Shown piece after piece: positions 8,883-18,394 of a stretch of 64,000 bases of DNA. Source of the stretch: Marinobacter sp. SS5-14b (GTDB taxonomy: Bacteria > Pseudomonadota > Gammaproteobacteria > Pseudomonadales > Oleiphilaceae). Where the stretch lies: contig NZ_JASSVM010000003.1 in the NCBI RefSeq assembly GCF_030541005.1, positions 372,001 to 436,000 of the forward strand. Reading direction: 5' to 3'. Numbering within the stretch: position 1 is the first letter of the stretch; every line of letters starts with the position of its first letter. The position numbers and the translations under genes are program-made. Under the pieces are notes generated by a model. That model was not told the origin of the DNA. It did not search any database and was given only the letters and a program-made list of their open reading frames with translations.

Positions 8883-9764
8883 ATGAATCGTAAAGGCATC
8901 ATTCTCGCCGGAGGCTCTGGCACCCGCCTGCATCCGGCTACCCTCGCGATCAGCAAGCAGCTATTGCCGGTTTATGACAAGCCTATGATCTATTACCCGT
9001 TGAGTACGCTCATGTTGGCGGGCATTCGTGACATTCTGATCATTTCCACTCCCCAGGATACCCCGCGGTTCGAGCAACTGTTGGGCGACGGCAGCCAATG
9101 GGGATTGAATATTGCCTATGCGGTTCAACCCTCTCCGGACGGCCTCGCGCAAGCATTTGTGATCGGTGAAAGCTTCATCGGTAATGATCAGTCTGCTCTG
9201 GTGCTGGGAGACAACATTTTTTACGGCCATCACTTCCACTCGTTGCTTGGCAGTGCAATGGAGCGTGACAGCGGAGCTACGGTGTTTGCCTACCACGTGC
9301 ACGATCCCGAACGTTACGGGGTAGCCGAGTTTGACGTCAATAACAAAGTGTTGTCGCTGGAAGAAAAACCGGCGCAGCCAAAATCCAATTATGCAGTAAC
9401 CGGGTTGTATTTTTACGACAACCAGGTGGTCGACATGGCGAAGTCTCTGAAGCCCTCTGCTCGCGGTGAGTTGGAAATTACCGATCTCAACCGGATTTAC
9501 CTGGAGCAGCAGCAGCTCAATGTGGAGATTATGAGCCGTGGCTATGCCTGGTTGGACACCGGCACCCACGACTCCCTGCTCGATGCCGGCCAGTTCATCG
9601 CGACATTGGAGCACCGCCAAGGCCTGAAAGTGGCCTGTCCAGAGGAGATTGCGTTCCGCAATGGCTGGATTGATGCCGCCAAGCTGGAAGAGCTTGCGCA
9701 GCCACTAAAAAAGAACGGTTACGGCCAATATTTGCTGCGTACGCTGCACGACAAGGTACTGTAA
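8883..9764 (+). CDS. rmlA: Glucose-1-phosphate thymidylyltransferase RmlA
   Basis: A 293-residue nucleotidyltransferase that joins glucose-1-phosphate and dTTP, the committed and feedback-controlled step of rhamnose synthesis. The opening [16 protein letters not shown] is the nucleotide-binding signature, followed by [29 protein letters not shown] and [15 protein letters not shown]. Length matches the family. The stop codon overlaps the rmlC start by one base (TAATG). Confidence 0.97.
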   Translation: MNRKGIILAGGSGTRLHPATLAISKQLLPVYDKPMIYYPLSTLMLAGIRDILIISTPQDTPRFEQLLGDGSQWGLNIAYAVQPSPDGLAQAFVIGESFIGNDQSALVLGDNIFYGHHFHSLLGSAMERDSGATVFAYHVHDPERYGVAEFDVNNKVLSLEEKPAQPKSNYAVTGLYFYDNQVVDMAKSLKPSARGELEITDLNRIYLEQQQLNVEIMSRGYAWLDTGTHDSLLDAGQFIATLEHRQGLKVACPEEIAFRNGWIDAAKLEELAQPLKKNGYGQYLLRTLHDKVL

Positions 9765-10312
9765 TGAAAGTGACAAAACTGGAAATTCCTGACGTTATTC
9801 TGTTCGAGCCCCGGGTTTTTGGGGATGAGCGAGGGTTCTTTTTCGAGAGCTTCAACCAGCGCCAGTTTGAAGAGGCGGTGGGTTACGAAGTGAACTTCGT
9901 TCAGGACAACCACTCAAAATCCGCAATGGGTGTGCTCCGCGGCCTGCACTACCAAATGCCGCCCCATGCTCAGGGAAAGCTGGTGCGGGTAGTTCAGGGT
10001 GAAGTGTTTGACGTTGCAGTGGACATTCGCAAAAGCTCGCCCACGTTTGGTCAATGGGTAGGAGCAACGCTTTCGGCAGAGAACAAGCAGCAGTTGTGGG
10101 TGCCGCCCGGTTTCGCCCACGGTTTTATCACACTGTCTGAGACCGCCGAATTCTTATACAAAACCACTAATTATTACGCCCCGGAGAGTGAACGCGCGAT
10201 CATCTGGAATGATCCCGATCTTGACATCGGCTGGCCTGTAGCGCTCGAGCCTGCATTGTCCGGGAAAGACAGTGTGGCACCGCTGTTCAAGGATGCTGAG
10301 GTTTTTGAATGA
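9764..10312 (+). CDS. rmlC: dTDP-4-dehydrorhamnose 3,5-epimerase RmlC
   Basis: A 182-residue cupin epimerase acting between RmlB and RmlD. Family blocks are clear: PDVILFEPRVFGDERGFFFE, QDNHSKSAMGVLRGLHYQ with the catalytic histidine, VRVVQGEVFDVAVDIR, and VPPGFAHGFITLSE. Length is as expected. It ends four bases inside the following wzm gene, so the sugar-supply and export genes are in one transcription unit. Confidence 0.97.
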   Translation: MKVTKLEIPDVILFEPRVFGDERGFFFESFNQRQFEEAVGYEVNFVQDNHSKSAMGVLRGLHYQMPPHAQGKLVRVVQGEVFDVAVDIRKSSPTFGQWVGATLSAENKQQLWVPPGFAHGFITLSETAEFLYKTTNYYAPESERAIIWNDPDLDIGWPVALEPALSGKDSVAPLFKDAEVFE

Positions 10313-11148
10313 ATCCGAATGCGCCACAGCCGCTGTCTTTGCTGGCGTTGTTACGATCTTTCCTGGGCTATAGAGCACTGATTGTTCAGATCACGAAACG
10401 TGAAGTTGTGGGCCGATACCGCGGGTCTCTGATCGGCATCGGCTGGTCGTTTCTCAACCCCCTGCTGATGTTGGCGGTGTTCACCTTTGTTTTCTCTGTG
10501 GTGTTTCAGGCCAAATGGGGTGTTGCCCTCGAAGGAGAGGAAGAAGGAAAGGGCGTTTTCGCCGTCGTGCTGTTTGTGGGCCTGATTGTTCACGCACTTT
10601 TTGCGGAGATTTTGACTCGCTCGCCAGCGCTTATACTCGGCAACGTCAATTACGTCAAAAAAGTGATTTTCCCCCTTGAAATCCTTCCGATTACAGCGGT
10701 GCTCAGTGCGTTGTTTCACGCTGCAATCAGCATGGTAGTGTGGCTTGCGGCTCACTGTCTGCTGATCGGCTTACCGGGCTGGCAGATCGTATTTCTCCCT
10801 CTGGTGTTACTGCCCTTATTGGTTTTGTCTCTGGGCGTCGCTTATATTCTGGCGTCCCTTGGCGTGTTTTTGCGCGACATAGGGCAGACGATGGGGATTG
10901 TGGCCACCGTCTTGCTGTTTCTGTCTCCCGTGTTTTTTCCGATTGAGCGGTTGCCTGAGCAATACCAGCCGCTGTTCTTGGCGAACCCGTTAACATTCAT
11001 TATCCAGCAGGCCAGGGAAGTGCTTATTTGGCGCGGCGTGCCGGACTTTATGGGGTTATTGGTATACACGGGAATCGCTATGGTTGTCCTTTTGGTGGGC
11101 TTTGCCTGGTTCCAGAAAACGCGAAAGGGGTTTGCCGATGTGCTCTGA
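10309..11148 (+). CDS. wzm: O-antigen ABC exporter permease Wzm
   Basis: A 279-residue ABC-2 type permease with about six membrane segments. The cytoplasmic N-terminal stretch KREVVGRYRGSLIGIGWSFL is typical of polysaccharide exporters of the Wzm/RfbA/KpsM type. It should carry the undecaprenyl-linked glycan across the inner membrane together with the ATPase encoded next, whose start lies inside this gene. No Wzx flippase or Wzy polymerase was seen in the window, so this locus uses the ABC-dependent route. Confidence 0.93.
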   Translation: MNPNAPQPLSLLALLRSFLGYRALIVQITKREVVGRYRGSLIGIGWSFLNPLLMLAVFTFVFSVVFQAKWGVALEGEEEGKGVFAVVLFVGLIVHALFAEILTRSPALILGNVNYVKKVIFPLEILPITAVLSALFHAAISMVVWLAAHCLLIGLPGWQIVFLPLVLLPLLVLSLGVAYILASLGVFLRDIGQTMGIVATVLLFLSPVFFPIERLPEQYQPLFLANPLTFIIQQAREVLIWRGVPDFMGLLVYTGIAMVVLLVGFAWFQKTRKGFADVL

Positions 11149-12523
11149 TATCGCTATTCGGATTGAAGGCCTCAGCAAACGCTTCGAGATTTTTAATAAG
11201 CCTAGTGATCGGCTCAAGCAGATGGTTGTTCCCCATTTAAAGCGCGCCGTAGGCAAACAGCCAACTCCGTATTTTCGTGAGTTCTGGGCGGTAAAAGACG
11301 TGTCTTTCACCGTCAAGCGCGGGGAAACCGTGGGCATAATCGGAAGGAACGGAAGCGGTAAGTCCACGTTGTTGCAAATGATCTGCGGCACCTTGAACCC
11401 CACAAGTGGAAGCATCGAGACCAGTGGTCGTGTTGCGGCTTTGCTGGAGCTGGGCTCGGGTTTCAATCCGGAATTTACAGGGCGTGAAAACGTCTTCCTG
11501 AACGCCTCCCTATACGGCCTCTCAAATGAAGAGACGGCTGCACGATTTGATGATATCGCCCGCTTTGCCGAAATCGGGGATTTCATTGATCAACCGGCTA
11601 AGACGTACTCCAGTGGCATGATGGTACGTTTGGCATTCGCTGTGATTGCTCATGTAGACGCAGACATTCTGGTGGTGGATGAGGCGCTTTCGGTGGGCGA
11701 TGCGATCTTCACGCAGAAGTGTATGCGGTTTATTCGCTCGTTTCAGCAGCGGGGTACGTTGCTGTTCGTAAGCCATGACGCTGCGGCTTTGCAGAATCTC
11801 TGTGAGAGCGCGATCTGGCTGAGCCAGGGGGAAGTGCAGCAAATCGGCTCATCCCGTTCCGTATCCGAAGCCTACCTGCAGTACAGCTTGCAGGAAATTT
11901 ATGGAAACGATGCACAGTTGAACGCGGTTGGCGAAAGCGCCAATGATGTGACGGATGGTTCGGTTCTCGCTGAGTCAGTAGCAGACAACCGCTCTAGGGA
12001 TACAACTACTGCGTCGCTTCCTCAGCCGTATGCCTCCTCCTATGACGTCGTTGATAATTTGAATGATGCCAACGGTTGGACGACCGGTGAGGCAAAAATA
12101 ACACGGGTTACATTGCGCGATAGTGAGGGCAATTCAAGCCCGGTGTTTTCAGGCGGTGATCGCGTGCGGCTTGGGGTCTGTGTTGAAGCACAAAACAGTT
12201 TCACTCAGCCTATCATCGGTTTTATTGTGAAAGATCGGCTCGGCCAGGACCTGTTTGGCGAAAATACGCTGCCCTTCACAGCGTTTAACCCCTGCGAAGT
12301 ACGACAAGGAGAAACGCTGGAGGCAGAATTCGAGTTCACGTTACCCATGCTGCCGAATGGCCAGTACTCGATTATGACCTCGTTCGCAGAAGGTGACCTG
12401 CACAATAACGTTCAGCACCATTGGCTGCACGACGCGGTGATCCTCAATGTGTCATCCAGCAAAGTGCGCTGGGGGTTGGTGGGCGTTCAGTTCAAAAATG
12501 TTTCATTAGTGGCAAAATCATGA
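11138..12523 (+). CDS. wzt: O-antigen ABC exporter ATPase Wzt with C-terminal carbohydrate-binding domain
   Basis: A 461-residue ATPase. The N-terminal 240 residues hold Walker A (GRNGSGKST), the ABC signature (SSGMMVRLAF) and Walker B (ILVVDEALSVGD). A linker rich in Ser, Asp and Thr leads to a C-terminal beta-rich region of about 140 residues (GDRVRLGVCVEAQ, then FEFTLPMLPNGQYSI) that resembles the Wzt substrate-binding domain. In studied systems with such a domain, export depends on recognising a modified non-reducing end of the chain. The methyltransferase-glycosyltransferase fusion starting at this gene's stop codon is a natural candidate for adding that end group. The start at 11138 is inside wzm. 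Confidence 0.92.
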   Translation: MCSDIAIRIEGLSKRFEIFNKPSDRLKQMVVPHLKRAVGKQPTPYFREFWAVKDVSFTVKRGETVGIIGRNGSGKSTLLQMICGTLNPTSGSIETSGRVAALLELGSGFNPEFTGRENVFLNASLYGLSNEETAARFDDIARFAEIGDFIDQPAKTYSSGMMVRLAFAVIAHVDADILVVDEALSVGDAIFTQKCMRFIRSFQQRGTLLFVSHDAAALQNLCESAIWLSQGEVQQIGSSRSVSEAYLQYSLQEIYGNDAQLNAVGESANDVTDGSVLAESVADNRSRDTTTASLPQPYASSYDVVDNLNDANGWTTGEAKITRVTLRDSEGNSSPVFSGGDRVRLGVCVEAQNSFTQPIIGFIVKDRLGQDLFGENTLPFTAFNPCEVRQGETLEAEFEFTLPMLPNGQYSIMTSFAEGDLHNNVQHHWLHDAVILNVSSSKVRWGLVGVQFKNVSLVAKS

Positions 12524-15405
12524 AGACGTTGAGAGAGTTTTACCAAGAGCATCAGGGTAAGGTATCCGATAAGTGGAGTTTGTACTTAGACGAATACGAT
12601 CGGATTTTTCAGCCCTACAGAGACCGACCTGTTCGCCTTCTGGAAATTGGCATCCAGAACGGCGGGTCTCTGGAGATATGGAGTCAGTATTTCGACCAGG
12701 CAATGTCTCTGGTCGGCTGTGACATCAACGAAAAATGCAAAGCGCTCAAATACGATGATGAGAGGGTTTCAGTCATCGTCGAGAACGCCAACACCGACAG
12801 CGCTGAGCAAGCCATACTGACTGAGTCATCGACGTTTGACATTATTATTGATGATGGCTCTCACACCTCTGAAGATATTGTTCACAGTTTTTCCAGGTAC
12901 TTTCCGCACCTGAATGAGGGTGGGGTATTTGTGGCTGAGGATCTGCACTGCAGCTATTGGCAAGAGTTTGGCGGCGGTCTGTTTGACCCGTATTCCTCGA
13001 TGAGCTTTTTCAAGCACCTGGCTGATTTGGTGAATTTCGAGCACTGGGGTGTTGAGATGGACCGCTCTGAGTTGCTGGATCTCTTTGCGGATAAGTACCA
13101 GGTTCGTTTTTCTGAGGAGCAACTTGCTTCGATCCATTCGGTTGAGTTTATTAACTCTATTTGTGTGGTTAGGAAGCGGCCACTGGTAGAAAACCTGCTC
13201 GGCACCCGACATGTTGTGGGTTCTGACGCGGCAGTTGTATCCGGCCTTAATGAGAGTACAGCCCCGAATGCTGTGGAATTCAGTCAAAAAAGCAATCCTC
13301 ATTCCAATAACGCGCTTCACCCGGCGTTGGAGATGGCTGCGTTGAAGCAGGATGTTAGGAATCTTGAGGCTGAAATTGATATTGCCAATAGGCAGCTTGC
13401 TGAAGCGAACACCAACGTTGCGGAGCTAGGGGCTCACTTGGCTCAAAGCAATCAGACGATAGATGATCTAATTAGTTCAACTAGTTGGAAATTAACGTTT
13501 CCTGTAAGAATGTCGGGAAAGGTTTTTCGCAAGCCCATTCGACTGATCAGAATGGTGTTTGCCGCAATAGCACTGGCGGGGGGCGTCAAGCCTGCGCTTC
13601 GTAAAGCTCAAAATCTTTGGCGATCGGAGGGCCTCCAGGGCCTTCTCCGGGGCTACAACCACGTGGCAACACGTTCCTCTGATTTGGGCTATAGACAGCG
13701 AAACGATTACCATAAATGGCTCAGTGAATTCGAAGCTTCGGCGGCTTTTTCGATTTCTGAAATGGAGCAAGAAATTCGAGCACTGCCCCATAAGCCCCTA
13801 TTGTCGATCGTGATGCCGGTTTATAACGCAAATATTGCCTGGCTAGACGAGGCCATTGAGTCTGTTCGCGCGCAGAACTATGAAAATTGGGAACTGTGTA
13901 TAGCAGATGATCACTCGACTGATCCCGAATTAAGTCGTTATTTGGCGGCCAAGCAGACAGACGATTCCAGAATCAAAGTGGTGTCCAGAAAAGAGAACGG
14001 TCATATATCTGCGGCCTCTAATAGCGCGCTCTCTGTCGCTTCTGGCGATTGGGTCTTACTATTGGATCAGGATGACCTGCTCAGCGAGCAGGCACTGTAT
14101 CGAGTTGTCAAAGCGATTCAAGACAACCCAGATGCGAAGCTTTTCTATTCTGATGAGGATAAAATCAGTGAGGCGGGCGAGAGACATAACCCTTACTTTA
14201 AGTGTGATTGGAACCGCAGCCTCTTCTATTCTCAGAATATGATTTGCCACCTTGGGGTTTATCAGCGGAATATCGTCAAGGACATTGGCGGATTCCGAGA
14301 GGGGTTTGAGGGCGCGCAGGATCACGACCTTGCTTTGCGTTTTATCGAAAGTATAGATGACAGTCAGATCGTACACATCCCGCATGTGCTCTATCATTGG
14401 CGTGTTCATTCGTCCAGTACCGCAGGGGGGGCAGATGCTAAGCCCTACGCAGCCCTTGCCGGAGAGAGAGCAATTCAGGAACATCTGGATCGCTTGAATG
14501 TGAGTGCAAAGGTTACATCCAATGCCTACGGTTATCGCGTGCAATATCTTTTGCCGGAAGTTTTGCCACTCATTTCTTTAATTATCCCCACCCGGAATGG
14601 ACTAGATCTAGTCCGCACATGCATTGAAAGCATTGTCCAAAAAACGTCTTATCCGAATTATGAAATTATTCTTGTTGATAATGGTTCAGATGATCCCAAG
14701 TGCCTGGAATACTTTGCGACGGTTGAGGATCAATATTCATTTATTCGTGTGAAGCGTGATGATCGTCCATTTAATTATTCGGCGTTGAACAACACCGCCG
14801 TTTCGGAAGCAAATGGTGAGATTATAGGGTTAATCAATAACGACATTGAAGTTATTGAACCTAACTGGCTATCTGAAATGGTGGGTGTTGTTGTTCAGCC
14901 AGATGTGGGGGCTGTCGGTGCCAAGCTGCTCTACCCGGACAATACCGTACAGCATGCTGGTGTTGTTATAGGTATAGGTGGTGTGGCCGGGCACGTGCAC
15001 TTAAATTATCACCGTGACGACGTGGGATACTTCTGTCGTCTTAATGTAACTAACGAATACTCCGCCGTCACAGCTGCATGTCTACTGGTAAAAAAATCAG
15101 ACTTTGAGAAAGTTGGCGGTTTGAATGAAGAAGATCTGACCGTTGCGTTCAACGATGTGGATTTTTGTCTCAAGTTGAAGGAGATGGGTTTAAGGAACGT
15201 ATGGACACCCTATGCCTTACTTTACCACCATGAATCAGCGACTAGAGGTTATGAGGACAGCCCTGAGAAAGTGGCACGGTTTAACAAGGAGGCAAACTAC
15301 ATGATGAGAAAATGGGGCAAATACATTGCTCATGATCCCTGTTATAGCCCAAATCTATCGCTCACCGCAAGTGACTTTAGCTTGGCTTGGCCGCCACGAA
15401 GATAA
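12520..15405 (+). CDS. Fusion protein: SAM methyltransferase, coiled coil, two GT2 glycosyltransferases
   Basis: A 961-residue multidomain cytoplasmic protein. Residues about 1-225 look like a class I methyltransferase: VRLLEIGIQNGGSLEIW, then FDIIIDDGSHTSEDIV. Residues about 270-320 form a heptad-like coiled coil (LKQDVRNLEAEIDIANRQL) ending with the ISSTSWKLTFPVR motif that often precedes glycosyltransferase domains. The first GT2 domain starts at LSIVMPVYNANIAWLDEAIE with LLLDQDDL; the second starts at ISLIIPTRNGLDLVRTCIE with GLINNDIEV. One chain could thus add two sugars and cap with a methyl group. Start and stop overlap wzt as ATGA. The A+T content looks higher than in the rml genes, suggesting separate acquisition. 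Confidence 0.85.
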   Translation: MKTLREFYQEHQGKVSDKWSLYLDEYDRIFQPYRDRPVRLLEIGIQNGGSLEIWSQYFDQAMSLVGCDINEKCKALKYDDERVSVIVENANTDSAEQAILTESSTFDIIIDDGSHTSEDIVHSFSRYFPHLNEGGVFVAEDLHCSYWQEFGGGLFDPYSSMSFFKHLADLVNFEHWGVEMDRSELLDLFADKYQVRFSEEQLASIHSVEFINSICVVRKRPLVENLLGTRHVVGSDAAVVSGLNESTAPNAVEFSQKSNPHSNNALHPALEMAALKQDVRNLEAEIDIANRQLAEANTNVAELGAHLAQSNQTIDDLISSTSWKLTFPVRMSGKVFRKPIRLIRMVFAAIALAGGVKPALRKAQNLWRSEGLQGLLRGYNHVATRSSDLGYRQRNDYHKWLSEFEASAAFSISEMEQEIRALPHKPLLSIVMPVYNANIAWLDEAIESVRAQNYENWELCIADDHSTDPELSRYLAAKQTDDSRIKVVSRKENGHISAASNSALSVASGDWVLLLDQDDLLSEQALYRVVKAIQDNPDAKLFYSDEDKISEAGERHNPYFKCDWNRSLFYSQNMICHLGVYQRNIVKDIGGFREGFEGAQDHDLALRFIESIDDSQIVHIPHVLYHWRVHSSSTAGGADAKPYAALAGERAIQEHLDRLNVSAKVTSNAYGYRVQYLLPEVLPLISLIIPTRNGLDLVRTCIESIVQKTSYPNYEIILVDNGSDDPKCLEYFATVEDQYSFIRVKRDDRPFNYSALNNTAVSEANGEIIGLINNDIEVIEPNWLSEMVGVVVQPDVGAVGAKLLYPDNTVQHAGVVIGIGGVAGHVHLNYHRDDVGYFCRLNVTNEYSAVTAACLLVKKSDFEKVGGLNEEDLTVAFNDVDFCLKLKEMGLRNVWTPYALLYHHESATRGYEDSPEKVARFNKEANYMMRKWGKYIAHDPCYSPNLSLTASDFSLAWPPRR

Positions 15406-15444
15406 AGTTAGGTTACCTGGAATTCTGAGAAGGATAGGATAACG

Positions 15445-15788
15445 ATGAAAATCGGTGTAGTGATTCCATGTTTCAAAGTTAAAAAGCATATTCTTGACGT
15501 AATCGCCTCTATAGGTGAAGAGGTCCATGCAATCTACGTTATTGATGATCAGTGCCCTGAGGGGTCTGGTGATTTTGTACGTGAAAATGTAGTGGATAAA
15601 CGTATAAAAATTTTGTATCACGAAACTAACCAAGGAGTCGGCGGCGCGGTACTCACTGGCTATAAAAGCGCAGTCCATGACGGAGTTGATATTGTTGTCA
15701 AAATAGATGGCGATGGCCAAATGGACCCGTCTCTCATAAATGAGTTTATAGATCCAATAGTTAGGGGTGAAGCTGATTACACTAAGGG
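15445..15788 (+). pseudogene. 5' fragment of a DPM1-like GT2 glycosyltransferase, cut by an insertion sequence
   Basis: Only the first 114 codons remain. They encode the start of a polyprenyl-phosphate sugar transferase of family 2: IGVVIPCFKVKKHILDVI, YVIDDQCPEGSGDFV, NQGVGGAVLTGYKSAV and KIDGDGQMDPSLI. Family members run to 230 residues or more and continue after ADYTKG, which is exactly where the insertion sequence begins. The insertion sequence supplies three more codons and a TAG at 15799-15801. The strong GAGAAGGATAGGA ribosome site suggests the fragment is still translated, but it lacks the part that completes the sugar-binding and membrane-associated regions, so function is unlikely. 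Confidence 0.85.
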
Positions 15789-15861
15789 TGTAGTGGCATA
15801 GTGGATCTGGCCACCTGATTTTGAGTGTATGATCACTCACATAATGAATCAGGTGAAGACG

Positions 15862-17024
<1,163 letters not shown>

Positions 17025-17041
17025 AACACTTGACCACTACA

Positions 17042-18022
17042 GGAAGGTTTAGAGCTTTACAAGTGTTGAGGTTTTTTTTAATTGGATCTTCAGTTTTTGT
17101 GCTTCTGATTTTGTTTCTTAGGGAAGCTCTTTTTGATCCAAGATCTGCAGGTTTTGACTGGAACCCTATTTCTGGCCTCATCTCGCTCTTTGGTGTTCTT
17201 GTGTCGGAGCGTCCTGCTATTGTCATTTTTATGGATAGCAATTTTGGACTCTCTGGTTCACCATTCCGTGGACTGTTGCTAATATTTTTGAGTTTGATTT
17301 CATTTGGGATTGGCCGTTGGATTAAAGATGAGCGGTTAGCTAAGGCATCCTTTTTTTGCCTGGCATCAATGTTCTTATCGTTGATAATGGCTTTTGGTAT
17401 CGTGCCCTCAGGCCTCACGGTGGATTTTGCTCGATGGTTTTTGTGGGCTCAGCAGGCAATTATATTTCTATTGTTTCTTGTTGCTATGTGGAGCATATCA
17501 TCAAAGGCAAAAGGGCTACTTGGGATTACTAGCACGATAATTATTGTATCTATCCTCGTTTTTGGGTCGTTCCAAGTGAGAAATGACTTTTCAATATTTA
17601 AGGCGGTCAATAAATCTCAAGCGGTGACCAAATCAGAGATTTTTTCGATGATTGAAATTGTTGAGGGCGCTGTTGGTGAAGAGGGCTGCTCAATTGTCAG
17701 TGATTCACAAGCGTTTCCTCAACGGTTGATTGTGATTCAGCCTTCTAAAGTTTGGGAGTATGCCGAGAGTGCTACAAGTTGTGTTTTTGTTAATGGTTCC
17801 TGGATGCATCCCGGAGCTATTGATGGACGGAAAGTACAAGGGTTTCCATCGAAAGAGGTTTTGGATTTTTCGCTTAAGAAAGGTGAAGTTTTATTTTTAG
17901 GCGATGAAGAAAAGCTTGTGAAATATACGTCATTAATTAGTGGGGCTGGACTTTTTGTTGGATATGAGATTCTGGGTTCGGTCGGAGGAGTGAGCGTTTG
18001 GCGAATATATGCTGAAGGTTAG
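17042..18022 (+). pseudogene. 3' fragment of a multi-pass membrane protein, truncated by the insertion sequence
   Basis: Downstream of the insertion sequence an open frame of 326 codons has no native start. It encodes about five or six hydrophobic segments (for example VLRFFLIGSSVFVLLILFL and AIIFLLFLVAMWSI) and then a soluble C-terminal region of about 120 residues (IEIVEGAVGEEGCSIVSD). The layout recalls membrane glycosyltransferases or polysaccharide polymerase-like proteins, but no family signature is visible and I do not name it. It is not the rest of the glycosyltransferase on the other side of the element. Translation could begin at an internal GTG near 17059. The A+T-rich composition matches the fusion gene upstream. 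Confidence 0.65.
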
Positions 18023-18394
18023 CCGGGCGCTCTACTGGTTAGAAGAGTGTTAATTAGATGGGATTTTGGTTGGTGGCGAACGGATCGGTGTCGATCCGTT
18101 AGGTGGAGTGGTGCAAGATTCGTGTGACCCAATATGAAGTCGGTAAGGCCTCAATCTTAATTTGGTGAAGTTAGCTAACGGCCGGATTTCGCGTCGTGGA
18201 CTTGGAGGATTGTTTGGTGCCTATTGGCTACCTTCGGCTTCACAGACCATAATGGTTCGAATCCGCTATACAGGGTTTACTGTGAGAGCTATTTTTGTGC
18301 AGCCACTCGGAAGAGTTTATATCATAGGTCGAATAGTTGATTGAGTGACTGATTTTATTACGGATGGACTGTAATTAAATACATGGAAGTTATT
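18023..18394. other. Gene-free stretch between the polysaccharide locus and the beta-CASP gene
   Basis: No convincing gene is seen. A perfect 8-bp inverted repeat lies at 18079-18100 (AACGGATC, six-base loop, GATCCGTT) without a following T-run. A short open frame at 18162-18344 has no ribosome site and no recognisable protein pattern. The stretch may be remnant DNA from the rearrangement at the end of the polysaccharide locus. Confidence 0.5.

Noticed and set aside
12421..12519. In-frame extension upstream of the methyltransferase-glycosyltransferase fusion
   Set aside because: It overlaps wzt in another frame, has no ribosome site, and the ATGA overlap at 12520 is the usual arrangement in this operon.
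18251..18270. GGTTCGAATCC looks like the T-loop of a tRNA
   Set aside because: The flanking bases do not form a full T-stem, and no matching acceptor, D or anticodon arm is found within 90 bp.
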